Made by a program: the position numbers and the translations under genes. Below are positions 57,189-64,000 of a stretch of DNA of 64,000 nt, in pieces. This DNA comes from Sphingomonadales bacterium 32-65-25 (GTDB lineage: Bacteria > Pseudomonadota > Alphaproteobacteria > Sphingomonadales > Sphingomonadaceae), in contig NCEU01000004.1 of NCBI GenBank assembly GCA_002280855.1, positions 62,688 through 126,687 on the forward strand, written 5' to 3'. The notes below the pieces were generated by a model. The model saw only the letters and a list, made by a program, of their open reading frames with translations, ran no database searches and was not told where the DNA came from. Numbering within the stretch: position 1 is the first letter of the stretch; each line of letters opens with the position of its first letter.

Positions 57189-57262
57189 GCCTCCGAGGGC
57201 AGCCATCGAAACGAAGTTTCGATTGCACCCGCCGCGGGCAGGGGTGACCCCTGCACCCGTTT
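57189..57262 (+). repeat. REP-like element family 1, copy A (composite)
   Basis: Non-coding. Begins GCCTCCGAGGGCAG, carries a perfect hairpin ATCGAAAC-GAA-GTTTCGAT (57205-57223), then GGGCAGGGG-TGA-CCCCTGCACCCG (about 57236-57259). Shares the outer words GCCTCCG, GGGCAGGG and CCCTGCACCC with copies at 57312, 60528 and 62564. Same orientation as copy C. Confidence 0.7.
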
Positions 57263-57311
57263 GTTGGTTTGGCGCCCTGTTGCGAAAGCTGGGGCCGAAC
57301 CCAAACGAAAG

Positions 57312-57346
57312 CGGGTGCAGGGGCTCAGCCCCTGCCCGCCGGAGGC
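57312..57346 (-). repeat. REP-like element family 1, copy B
   Basis: Palindromic element reading (plus strand) CGGGTGCAGGGGCTCAGCCCCTGCCCGCCGGAGGC in two parts: CGGGTGCAGGGGCT then CAGCCCCTGCCCGCCGG. Nearly identical to copy D at 62564 and in reverse orientation to copies A and C. It ends 11 bases before the stop of the next leftward gene. Confidence 0.8.
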
Positions 57347-57356
57347 TGTTTCTTCC

Positions 57357-58592
57357 TTAAATCAAATCCCCACCCGCCGCCGAGGCCGTCGTGCCATGAG
57401 CCTGGTACGCCTTGATCACGTTGCGCCCCACCGTCCAGCGGTGCACTTCGTCCGGCCCATCGACCAGCCGCTGCGAACGGATATGCGTGTACCAGCTCGC
57501 CAGCGGCGTATCCTGGCTGTAACCGAGCGCGCCGTGTAGCTGGATGGCGGTATCCACCACCTTGTGCACCATGTGCGCCAGGAACACCTTGGCGATGCTG
57601 TTTTCCTGCCGCAGGTCCATGCCCTTTTCCGCCTTGTAGGCGATGTGCAGCAGCATCAACCGCGCCATGTAAAGTTCGCTGGCGCATTCGGCGAGCATGA
57701 ACTGCACGCCCTGGCGGTCGCTCAGGCGCTTCCCGAACGTCTCGCGCTGCGTCACATGCGCCGTCGCCAGATCGAGCGCGCGCTGCGCCATCGCCACATT
57801 ATGCATGCCGTGCCGCAGACGGCCATAGGCCAGCCGGTGCTGCCCCATGTTGAAGCCATTGCCTTCACCGCCGAGCAGATTTTCGGCCGGCACCACCAGA
57901 TCCTTGATCTCGATCTCGCTGTGGCCGCCGCCCATCACCTGGGACAGCGGGCCTTCAATCGCCATCGTCTTGATGTCGCGCTTGATGATGTAACCGGGGT
58001 TGGGCAGCTCCACGATGAAGGTGGAAAACTGGCGATGGCGCGGCGCATCCGGATCGGTGCGCGCCATCACCACGGCCAGATCGGCGGCACTGGCGGCGGA
58101 CGAGAACCACTTCTCCCCGTTCATGATGTAATTGCTGTTGCCGTCCTTCACCGCGGTGGTGCGCATGCCGGTGGCATCGGCGCCCGCGGCCTTCTCGGTC
58201 ATCGAGTAACACACACGCTTTTCGCCATTCAGCAGCGGCTTCAGATACTTTTCCTTCTGAAACTCCGTCCCATGCGCCAGCAGGGTGAGCATCGTCGCAT
58301 CATCCGGCCCCTGGCTGTTCATCGACAGCGCGCCGAGATGGCTCTGCCCCAGCTCCATCTGCACCAGCGCGTTGGCCAGCGGGCCCAGCCCCATGCCGCC
58401 ATGTTCCTTGGGAATGAACGGCAGCCACAGGCCCTGCGCCCGCGCCTTGGCCCGCAGCGCGTTCAGCACGGTCTTGTAATCAGCGCCTTCGTGCAGTTCC
58501 TTTTCCGCCGGCCGGCATTCATCATTCACCCACTGCCGAACCCGTTCGCGAACGGCCTTGGCTTCGGCTGGAATCTCGAAATCGATCGACAT
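57357..58592 (-). CDS. Acyl-CoA dehydrogenase, ACAD10/11-like
   Basis: 411-residue dehydrogenase resembling the ACAD domain of ACAD10/ACAD11. Features: PFIPKEHGGMGLGPLANALV, YSMTEKAAGADATGMRT, NGEKWFSSAASAADLAVVMART, RQRETFG-type TQRETFGKRLSDRQGVQFM, QLHGALGYSQDTPLASWY and LVDGPDEVHRW at the C-terminus, in which Asp-Glu replaces the usual Glu-Gly-x-Asn-Glu. ACAD10/11 enzymes act on long-chain, branched or 4-hydroxy acyl-CoAs. ATG 58592 follows GGGGAGG. It is a single-gene unit, divergent from the photolyase gene by 148 bases. Confidence 0.9.
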   Translation of the reverse strand: MSIDFEIPAEAKAVRERVRQWVNDECRPAEKELHEGADYKTVLNALRAKARAQGLWLPFIPKEHGGMGLGPLANALVQMELGQSHLGALSMNSQGPDDATMLTLLAHGTEFQKEKYLKPLLNGEKRVCYSMTEKAAGADATGMRTTAVKDGNSNYIMNGEKWFSSAASAADLAVVMARTDPDAPRHRQFSTFIVELPNPGYIIKRDIKTMAIEGPLSQVMGGGHSEIEIKDLVVPAENLLGGEGNGFNMGQHRLAYGRLRHGMHNVAMAQRALDLATAHVTQRETFGKRLSDRQGVQFMLAECASELYMARLMLLHIAYKAEKGMDLRQENSIAKVFLAHMVHKVVDTAIQLHGALGYSQDTPLASWYTHIRSQRLVDGPDEVHRWTVGRNVIKAYQAHGTTASAAGGDLI

Positions 58593-58740
58593 GGCGATGG
58601 CCTCCCCGGCGGTTTTTCTGTGGGAAGCTTACTCGGGAGGCACAGGCCCGCAACCTATCACCTCTCCCCGTGGAAGAGAGGGATGCCGCGCGACACCACG
58701 CCGAGTTGAAGCCGTCGCTCACCCCGGCCACACCCGGCCC

Positions 58741-60264
58741 ATGACCATCCTTGTGCCCATCCTCGGCGATCAACTCTCTCACACGCTCGCCAGTCTGCGC
58801 GCCGTCACCCCAGCCGGCGCCGTGGTGCTGATGATGGAGGTGGCGGAGGAAGCCACCTACGTCCCCCACCACCCGCAGAAGATCGCCCTGTTCTTCAGCG
58901 CCATGCGCCACTTCGCAGACGAACTGCGTGAGCAGGGCTGGACCGTGGATTATGTGCGGCTGGATGATCCCGCCAACACGGGTGATTTTGCTGGCGAAGT
59001 CGCCCGCGCTGCCCAGCGCCACAGCGCCACACGCATCGTCACCGTGGCCGGCGGCGAATGGCGCGTGGTGGAGGGGCAACGCACCTGGGCCGAGCGCACG
59101 CAGCTGCCGCTCACCATCCTCGACGATGACTGCTTCATCTGCACCATTGAACAGTTCGCGGGCTGGGCCAAGGGCCGCAAGCGCATGATCATGGAGGATT
59201 TCTACCGCATCATGCGCCGGCAGACCGGCCTGTTGATGGACGGTGATCAGCCGGTGGGCGGCCAGTGGAATTACGATCAGGAAAACCGCAAATCCGTGCC
59301 GAAAGGCCACCGCTTCACGCCCCCGCTGCGCTTCGCCCCCGATGCCATCACCACCGAGGTGATGGCCTTGGTCGCCGGCCGTTTCGGCAATCATTTCGGC
59401 AGCATCGATGGCTTCAGCTGGGCCGTGACCCGCGAACAGGCCCTGGCTGCCCTCGCTGATTTCATCACCCACCGCCTCGCCGGCTTCGGTGACTATCAGG
59501 ACGCGATGGTCACCGGCGAAGATGTGCTCAACCACAGCCTGCTCGCCCCCGCGCTCAATCTCGGCCTGCTTTCCCCCCTCGAAGTCTGCCAGGCCGCCGA
59601 AGCCGCCTACGTGGCCGGCACCGCGCCGCTGAACGCCGTCGAAGGCTTCATCCGCCAGATCCTCGGCTGGCGCGAATATGTGCGCGGCCTCTATTGGTTC
59701 GCCGGGCCAGATTACACCGCGCGCAACCACCTCGCCGCCACCCGCCCGCTGCCCGCCCTGTTCTGGGGCGCGCCCACCGATCTGAAATGCCTGTCACAAG
59801 CCGTGGACGCCACCCGCCGCAACGCCATGGCCCACCATATCCAACGCCTGATGATCCTGGGCAATTTCGCCATGCTGGTCGGCGCCGATCCGGCCGAAGT
59901 CCACCGCTGGTTCCTCGCCGTCTATGCCGACGCGCTGGAATGGGTGGAGGCCCCCAACGTCATCGGCATGTCCCAATTCGCCGACGGCGGCCTGATGGCC
60001 ACCAAACCCTATGCGGCCGGCGGCGCCTACGTGAACCGCATGAGCAACCACTGCAAAACCTGCCGCTACGACGTCAAACAACGCACCGGCCCCACCGCCT
60101 GCCCGCTCAACAGCCTCTACTGGGACTTCCTCGCCCGCCACGAAGACACACTGAAAAACAACCAACGCCTCTGGCGCATGTACGACGGCTGGCGGCGCTT
60201 CGCGCCCGACGAACAGGCGCGGATCAGAGAACAAGCGGCAGGCTTCCTGGCAGGGCTGGCCTAA
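58741..60264 (+). CDS. phrB: FeS-type bacterial cryptochrome/(6-4) photolyase
   Basis: 507-residue light-dependent DNA repair enzyme of the FeS-BCP class, which repairs (6-4) photoproducts with FAD, a lumazine antenna and a [4Fe-4S] cluster. The four cluster cysteines fall at C350 (DLKCLS), C438 and C441 (HCKTCRYD) and C454 (TACPLNS), the same numbers as recalled for Agrobacterium PhrB. VPILGDQLSHTL opens the antenna domain. RQILGWREYVRGLYWF and NAMAHHIQRLMILGNFAMLVG line the FAD pocket. ATG 58741 is the natural start. Confidence 0.95.
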   Translation: MTILVPILGDQLSHTLASLRAVTPAGAVVLMMEVAEEATYVPHHPQKIALFFSAMRHFADELREQGWTVDYVRLDDPANTGDFAGEVARAAQRHSATRIVTVAGGEWRVVEGQRTWAERTQLPLTILDDDCFICTIEQFAGWAKGRKRMIMEDFYRIMRRQTGLLMDGDQPVGGQWNYDQENRKSVPKGHRFTPPLRFAPDAITTEVMALVAGRFGNHFGSIDGFSWAVTREQALAALADFITHRLAGFGDYQDAMVTGEDVLNHSLLAPALNLGLLSPLEVCQAAEAAYVAGTAPLNAVEGFIRQILGWREYVRGLYWFAGPDYTARNHLAATRPLPALFWGAPTDLKCLSQAVDATRRNAMAHHIQRLMILGNFAMLVGADPAEVHRWFLAVYADALEWVEAPNVIGMSQFADGGLMATKPYAAGGAYVNRMSNHCKTCRYDVKQRTGPTACPLNSLYWDFLARHEDTLKNNQRLWRMYDGWRRFAPDEQARIREQAAGFLAGLA

Positions 60265-60272
60265 ACCCCTCT

Positions 60273-60310
60273 TTCGTCGCCCCGGACTTGATCCGGGGCC
60301 CCGCTTCCTG
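60273..60310 (+). repeat. REP-like element family 2, copy 1
   Basis: Palindrome CCCCGGACTTGATCCGGGG (60280-60298) with flanks GTCG and CCCCGCTTCCT. The same element occurs inverted at 62766-62802. This type of sequence is widespread in alphaproteobacterial intergenic regions. It lies eight bases after the photolyase stop and may act as its terminator. Confidence 0.85.
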
Positions 60311-60334
60311 TCCCTACCCCGACGGAGGACCAAA

Positions 60335-60523
60335 ATGCCCAAACGCACCTCCCCCCAAGACGCGCACGACATCACCCAGGCCGACGACCTCCAACACGCC
60401 GTCCACGACAAACGCGAAGGCTGGCGCGCCAACCCCACCAAAGCCCGCCGCCGCCAACGCCGCTACACCGGCCTGCTAACGCGCGAGTTGCTCAAACAAG
60501 GCGGGGTGGAAGAGGAAGCGTAA
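60335..60523 (+). CDS. Small basic conserved protein, 62 residues
   Basis: Not assigned to a known function. A hydrophilic 62-residue protein (MPKRTSPQDAHDITQADDL, then REGWRANPTKARRRQRRY) rich in Arg and likely helical. ATG 60335 follows GGAGG at seven bases, and codon usage is strongly C-ending like its neighbours, supporting a real gene. Similar short proteins occur in sphingomonads by general resemblance. The basic KARRRQRRY patch could bind nucleic acid, which is inference. Confidence 0.7.
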   Translation: MPKRTSPQDAHDITQADDLQHAVHDKREGWRANPTKARRRQRRYTGLLTRELLKQGGVEEEA

Positions 60524-60527
60524 GAGG

Positions 60528-60571
60528 GCCTCCGGCGGGCAGGGTCGCAGACCCTGCACCCGTTCGTTGGG
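60528..60571 (+). repeat. REP-like element family 1, copy C
   Basis: GCCTCCGGCGGGCAGGGT, CGC, then AGACCCTGCACCCGTTCGTTGG. The inner repeat is GCAGGGTC/GACCCTGC. Same orientation as copy A and opposite to B and D; the trailing CGTTnGTTGG word is shared with copy A, so the repeat unit is about 44 bases. Confidence 0.8.
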
Positions 60572-60616
60572 GGTCGCGCTTCACGTCCACGCCAGCGCAC
60601 TACGAACAAAAGATTC

Positions 60617-60647
60617 CCGTCATGCGGAACTTGTTTCAGCATCCACG
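60617..60647 (+). repeat. Single degenerate palindromic repeat
   Basis: CGTCATGCGGAACTTGTTTC followed by AGCATCCACG, an imperfect palindrome around CTTG (ATGCGGAA / TTTCAGCAT). It resembles another REP sequence common in sphingomonads (usually ATGCTGAACTTG...). Only this copy was seen in the window. Confidence 0.5.
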
Positions 60648-60721
60648 AAGAAAACGCACACAGTCGACTTGATTTCCAACAATGGGCTCCTATCTGCCAA
60701 CGAGAAGTGTGGGAGGCACAA

Positions 60722-60901
60722 ATGGCCAAGAATACAGGTGATGGTTTTCGTCGCGGTTCAGTCGATGATCGGACGCAGTTCAAAGCACCCAATGGCAACT
60801 ACGTGAAGCGGGACACCGATAGCGGTCGCTTCATGGACCAAAAGAGCGATGGCCGTCCCTTCAAGGGCGTCGCCCAAGAGAAAGACGGGCGGCGCAAGTA
60901 G
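60722..60901 (+). CDS. Small conserved protein, 59 residues
   Basis: Hydrophilic 59-residue protein: MAKNTGDGFRRGSVDDRTQF, then APNGNYVKRDTDSGRFMDQKSDG and PFKGVAQEKDGRR. The VKRDTxSGRFMDxKSDGxPFKGV core looks like a conserved family of unknown function found across bacteria. ATG 60722 follows GGGAGG. Codon usage is more balanced than in the surrounding GC-rich genes. It lies between repeats and upstream of the AT-richer cassette. Several family members sit near mobile or defence genes by impression only. Confidence 0.7.
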   Translation: MAKNTGDGFRRGSVDDRTQFKAPNGNYVKRDTDSGRFMDQKSDGRPFKGVAQEKDGRRK

Positions 60902-60912
60902 TACGCGTCTTC

Positions 60913-60934
60913 CGTGCGGTTCCCTTCCCGCACG
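60913..60934 (+). terminator. Hairpin after the 59-residue gene
   Basis: CGTGCGG / CCGCACG (60913-60919 and 60928-60934) with an 8-base loop, 12 bases after the stop. No T-run follows; it is a modest terminator or RNA-stabilising stem. Confidence 0.5.
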
Positions 60935-61042
60935 CAGGAGGGGCTGGGGGTGGGTAGGGCCTCTAAAACCGGGCATTACCGCATTCACAAACGCTTCGAT
61001 ATCGGTGAAAGCATCAATGCCGAACGTAGATTGTAAAACAAT

Positions 61043-61729
61043 ATGAAAAATTGGTTCCCGTTTACGGACTATGACTTCTACGCTTACCTTACTTCCGGCA
61101 TGCTGCTAATTGCGGCTGTTGACCACATTTATGCGGGCGGCATTCTTTTGAACCGTTCCAACTGGTCGGTTGCCGATTATATTTTTTGGAGCGCAATGGC
61201 CTATTTTATCGGTCAGATTTTAGCGATACCTTCCGCAGTGCTGCTCGAGCACCTAATGGTGCGGACGATTTTACGCCCGCCAGTTTCAGTATTGCTCGGC
61301 CTCAAACCCCAAAGGCGGATGGAGTTTTGCGTCGCGTTCCTATTTGGCATCCGAGAGTATAGGCCACTACCGACGGCCGTTCAAAATTCAATAAAGCAAA
61401 AGATTCAACGAATTGCTGGAGAAGCTGTGATAGATGATCCAGAGGCTGTGTTTCAGGTTGCATTTCCTCACGCCAGATCAGTTCCCGACTCTGCCGTTCG
61501 CTTAGACACGTTCATTAACCAGTACGGTTTTGCGCGAAATGTGTCGTTTACCTTCCTTGTGGTGTCCATTCTATTTTGTATTCAAATGCTAAATAAACCA
61601 ACAGACCACACCAGAGTTCTTTTGGCGGTAGCGGCGACGATATCCCTTGGCCTGTTCCTGCGCTTCCTGAAATTTTACGCGGCGCATTCATCAGAGACGT
61701 TGAGAACTTTCAACAGAGTAGTAGCATGA
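61043..61729 (+). CDS. Membrane protein of two-gene cassette, unknown function
   Basis: Not recognised. 228 residues with four hydrophobic helices (about 10-32, 45-68, 166-183 and 190-208), the pairs separated by a soluble part of about 95 residues (AVQNSIKQKIQRIAGEAV). Base composition is clearly less GC-rich than the neighbours, with codons such as TTA, ATA and AAT that the host genes avoid. This suggests acquisition. It is coupled to the next gene by a 4-base overlap (ATGA), so the two products probably work together. No clear Shine-Dalgarno is seen before ATG 61043. It may anchor or be controlled by the MBL protein. Confidence 0.75.
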   Translation: MKNWFPFTDYDFYAYLTSGMLLIAAVDHIYAGGILLNRSNWSVADYIFWSAMAYFIGQILAIPSAVLLEHLMVRTILRPPVSVLLGLKPQRRMEFCVAFLFGIREYRPLPTAVQNSIKQKIQRIAGEAVIDDPEAVFQVAFPHARSVPDSAVRLDTFINQYGFARNVSFTFLVVSILFCIQMLNKPTDHTRVLLAVAATISLGLFLRFLKFYAAHSSETLRTFNRVVA

Positions 61730-62547
61730 GACTCGAAATATTCAATGTTGAGCACGGACAATGCGCACTCCTGACAGATGATTCGGGAAACCGAATGCTG
61801 ATTGACTGCGGGCACAACTCGACAACTGGTTGGCGCCCATCGTTGCACTTACGGCGTCTAGGTGTGGATGAAATAGACGCTCTTATTATCACCAATAGCG
61901 ACGAGGACCATGCAAGCGATCTGCACAATCTCCGAAGAGAGGTGAGAATAAAGGCGCTGTACAGAAACAAAACCGTTAGTGGAACAGATCTATATCATTT
62001 GAAGGGGCAAGACGGACCCGGAGATGGAATAGCTGCATTGTGCGATATGATTGGAACATATACGCATCCATTGTCAAAGCAGCCTGACTTTGAGGGCCTA
62101 TCAATCAAGACTTTTCGGAACGCCTACCCAGCTGATTTCGACGATGAAAACAACCTAAGCTTGGTGACAATTCTTCGCTGGCCAAATTTCGCGATCTGCT
62201 TTCCCGGCGACATGGAGCGCGCTGGCTGGCTGAAGTTACTTGAGCAACCCGCTTTCCGAACGGAAATCTCTAACATGACGATTTTTGTGGCTTCGCACCA
62301 CGGACGTGAAAATGGCTGTTGTGAGGAACTCTATAAGGTAACTGGCCTTAACCCTTACCTTACGATCATATCGGATGGAGGCAAGCAGTATGCCACACAA
62401 GAAACTGTGAATTGGTATGCTTCGAGGACTATTGGGATTGATCTCTACGGGCGCAAGCGGAAAGTCCTCACAACACGCAGTGACGGAGATATCTCAATTG
62501 ATATTACGTCAACGGCCGTAACTGTCAGCACTAGTACCCGGGCTTGA
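61726..62547 (+). CDS. ComEC-type MBL-fold hydrolase of two-gene cassette
   Basis: 273-residue metallo-beta-lactamase-fold protein like the C-terminal domain of ComEC/Rec2. Motifs: IFNVEHGQCALL (the start of the fold), MLIDCGHNS, ITNSDEDHASDLHNL, CFPGDMERAGW and VASHHGRENGC. The first metal motif reads N-x-D-x-D-H rather than H-x-H-x-D-H, so metal binding may be altered. It has no signal peptide. Low GC and the ATGA overlap with the membrane-protein gene mark a transferred pair. Possible activities are a nuclease or phosphodiesterase; none is demonstrated. Confidence 0.8.
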   Translation: MRLEIFNVEHGQCALLTDDSGNRMLIDCGHNSTTGWRPSLHLRRLGVDEIDALIITNSDEDHASDLHNLRREVRIKALYRNKTVSGTDLYHLKGQDGPGDGIAALCDMIGTYTHPLSKQPDFEGLSIKTFRNAYPADFDDENNLSLVTILRWPNFAICFPGDMERAGWLKLLEQPAFRTEISNMTIFVASHHGRENGCCEELYKVTGLNPYLTIISDGGKQYATQETVNWYASRTIGIDLYGRKRKVLTTRSDGDISIDITSTAVTVSTSTRA

Positions 62548-62563
62548 TCGGACCAACAAAGGT

Positions 62564-62597
62564 GGGTGCAGGGGCTCAGCCCCTGCCCGCCGGAGGC
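62564..62597 (-). repeat. REP-like element family 1, copy D
   Basis: GGGTGCAGGGGCTCAGCCCC then TGCCCGCCGGAGGC, matching copy B (57312) base for base over the core. It begins 17 bases after the stop of the MBL gene and so marks the right edge of the AT-richer cassette. Confidence 0.85.
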
Positions 62598-62765
62598 GTT
62601 CTTGCTTGGTCCTCTGTCCTACACGGGCCGGGCCTGTCATCATGGGGGCGATGGGCTTTGGGTTGCGGCCGGCGGCGGGGTGTGGGGCCTTGATTGCCAA
62701 GGGGAAAAATCCCCAATTCGATACGAAACGTCAAAACTGGCAAAGCTGGCGCGTTTGGTGGGAGG

Positions 62766-62802
62766 CAAGAAAGCGGGACCCCGGATCAAGTCCGGGGTGA
62801 CG
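62766..62802 (-). repeat. REP-like element family 2, copy 2
   Basis: CCCCGGATCAAGTCCGGGG (62779-62797) flanked by AAGCGGGA and TGAC. It is the inverted copy of the element at 60273, with matching flanks when reversed. Between copy D and here (62600-62765) no gene or other structure is visible. Confidence 0.85.
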
Positions 62803-62840
62803 GTCCGGGTTGGCGAGTGAAGGACGACGAGTAAGGGCGA

Positions 62841-62872
62841 CAAAAAAGGGGCGGCTGGTGGGCCGCCCCTTT
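62841..62872 (-). terminator. Terminator of hppA
   Basis: AAAGGGGCGGC / GCCGCCCCTTT stem (62845-62855 and 62862-62872), loop TGGTGG. Read leftward it ends in TTTTTTG, a good intrinsic terminator 24 bases after the hppA stop. Confidence 0.88.
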
Positions 62873-62895
62873 CGGATTTGGTGATTGGTGGGGCC

Positions 62896-64000
62896 TCAGT
62901 GGCCGGCGAGGGCCGCCAACAACAAGAGTGCCACGATGTTGGTGATCTTGATCATCGGGTTCACGGCGGGGCCGGCGGTGTCCTTGTAGGGGTCACCAAC
63001 GGTATCGCCGGTCACGGCGGCCTGGTGGGCGGGGGAGCCTTTGCCGCCGTAGGCGCCTTGTTCGATCACCTTCTTGGCGTTGTCCCACGCACCGCCGCCC
63101 GACGTCATCGAGATGGCGACGAACAGGCCTGAGATGATCACGCCCATCAGCAGCGCGCCCAGGGCGGCAAAGCCGTTGCCCTGGCCGGCCACGGCGGTGA
63201 TCACATAATAGACCACCACGGGGGCGAGCACCGGCAGCAGCGACGGCACGATCATTTCCTTGATGGCGCCGGCGGTGACGAGGCCAACGGTGCGGGCATA
63301 ATCGGGCTTCACTTCGCGGGTGGCGATGCCGGGGTTTTCGCGGAACTGGGCGCGGATGTCTTGCGCCACCGCCTGGGCCGTGCGGCCCACCGCTGTCATC
63401 GCCATGCCGCCGAACAGATAGGGCAGCAGCGCGCCGAGCAGCAGCCCGACGACGACGTAGGGATTGGACAGGGAGAAATCGACCGGCACGTTGGTGAAGA
63501 ACTGCGCCAGATCTTCGGTGTAGGTGGCGAACAGCACCAGCGCGGCGAGGCCGGCCGAGCCGATGGCATAGCCCTTGGTGACAGCCTTGGTGGTGTTGCC
63601 CACGGCGTCGAGGGCATCGGTGCGCTGGCGCACTTCGCCATCAAGGCCGGCCATTTCGGCGATGCCGCCGGCGTTGTCCGTAACGGGTCCATAGGCATCC
63701 AGCGCCACGATCATGCCGGCCAGGGCCAGCATGGCGGTGGCGGCAAAGGCGATGCCGATCAGGCCGCCCAGTTTGAAGGTGGCGATGATGCCGGCAACGA
63801 TCACTAGGGTGGGCAGCGCGGTCGATTCCATCGACACGGCGAGGCCCTGGATGACGTTGGTGCCGTGGCCGGAGTCAGACGCCTTGGCGATGGATTGCAC
63901 CGGGCGATAATCGGTGCCGGTGTAATATTCGGTGATCCAGACAATGAGGGCGGTGACGACCAGGCCGATGAGCATGCAGTAGAACAGCGCCCGACCAGTG
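62896..64000 (-). CDS. hppA: Membrane-bound proton-translocating pyrophosphatase (5' part beyond window)
   Basis: C-terminal 367 residues of an H+-pumping inorganic pyrophosphatase, which couples PPi hydrolysis to proton export. Visible parts: [46 protein letters not shown] (catalytic Asp-rich loop), [21 protein letters not shown], and [12 protein letters not shown] with [23 protein letters not shown] near the end. The Lys in GNTTKA is the residue that marks the K+-independent subfamily. The frame runs out of the right edge upstream, so the N-terminal half is outside. A terminator lies just beyond the stop. Confidence 0.95.
   Translation of the reverse strand, partial: TGRALFYCMLIGLVVTALIVWITEYYTGTDYRPVQSIAKASDSGHGTNVIQGLAVSMESTALPTLVIVAGIIATFKLGGLIGIAFAATAMLALAGMIVALDAYGPVTDNAGGIAEMAGLDGEVRQRTDALDAVGNTTKAVTKGYAIGSAGLAALVLFATYTEDLAQFFTNVPVDFSLSNPYVVVGLLLGALLPYLFGGMAMTAVGRTAQAVAQDIRAQFRENPGIATREVKPDYARTVGLVTAGAIKEMIVPSLLPVLAPVVVYYVITAVAGQGNGFAALGALLMGVIISGLFVAISMTSGGGAWDNAKKVIEQGAYGGKGSPAHQAAVTGDTVGDPYKDTAGPAVNPMIKITNIVALLLLAALAGH

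Overview
The window reads as about 64 kb of chromosome from a GC-rich sphingomonad (Alphaproteobacteria, order Sphingomonadales). Pointers are: a large TonB-dependent receptor, an UrcA family protein, a plant-type glutamate-cysteine ligase, divergent rsmE/ubiA, a DmpA/BapA-type peptidase, an FeS-type (6-4) photolyase and many acyl-CoA dehydrogenases. Proteins are rich in Ala and Gly, and genes are very tightly packed with many 1-4 base stop/start overlaps. The genus cannot be fixed from the sequence alone. No rRNA, tRNA, CRISPR array, insertion sequence or prophage was recognised.

Layout. 1-4.1 kb: TonB-dependent receptor (cut by the window edge), gshA and a tiny lipoprotein. 4.2-9.9 kb: a coupled pair of amide hydrolases (D-aminoacylase-like amidohydrolase and penicillin-acylase-like Ntn hydrolase), rsmE and ubiA. 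10.1-14.3 kb: pmbA, an inositol-phosphatase family enzyme, a GPH sugar transporter and a glutathione S-transferase. 14.3-19.5 kb: lemA with two TPM-domain genes, mscL with a bestrophin-like protein, a META-domain lipoprotein, an Rrf2 regulator and urcA. 19.5-31 kb: a DmpA-like peptidase facing a long leftward block (large exported protein, xerD, OYE, NUDIX, recF, GGDEF/EAL, gyrB). 31-32.7 kb: aroK-aroB.

32.7-39.2 kb holds the most intriguing metabolic cluster: an MBL/beta-CASP RNase-like protein divergent from a coupled trio of an AMP-phosphorylase-type enzyme, a PRPP-synthase homologue and a P-type cation ATPase. Together they suggest salvage of nucleotides through ribose 1,5-bisphosphate. 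39-45.9 kb carries an alpha/beta hydrolase, a PhoD phosphatase, small conserved genes, an isobutyryl-CoA-dehydrogenase-like enzyme and AMP nucleosidase. 45.9-52.6 kb is an arginine succinyltransferase (ast) operon in which an M20 hydrolase takes the place expected for AstE. It is divergent from an amino-acid permease across a perfect CRP-type palindrome. 52.6-60.3 kb: adenosine kinase (its Shine-Dalgarno lies in a hairpin), two membrane proteins, a two-subunit acyl-CoA dehydrogenase preceded by a GTTTACGTAAAC palindrome, an ACAD10/11-like enzyme and the photolyase.

57-62.8 kb is an accessory-looking stretch peppered with copies of two REP-like palindromic repeats and small genes. Within it lies an AT-richer two-gene cassette (a four-helix membrane protein coupled to a ComEC-type MBL hydrolase) that looks acquired and has no assigned function. 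The window closes inside hppA, a proton-pumping pyrophosphatase.
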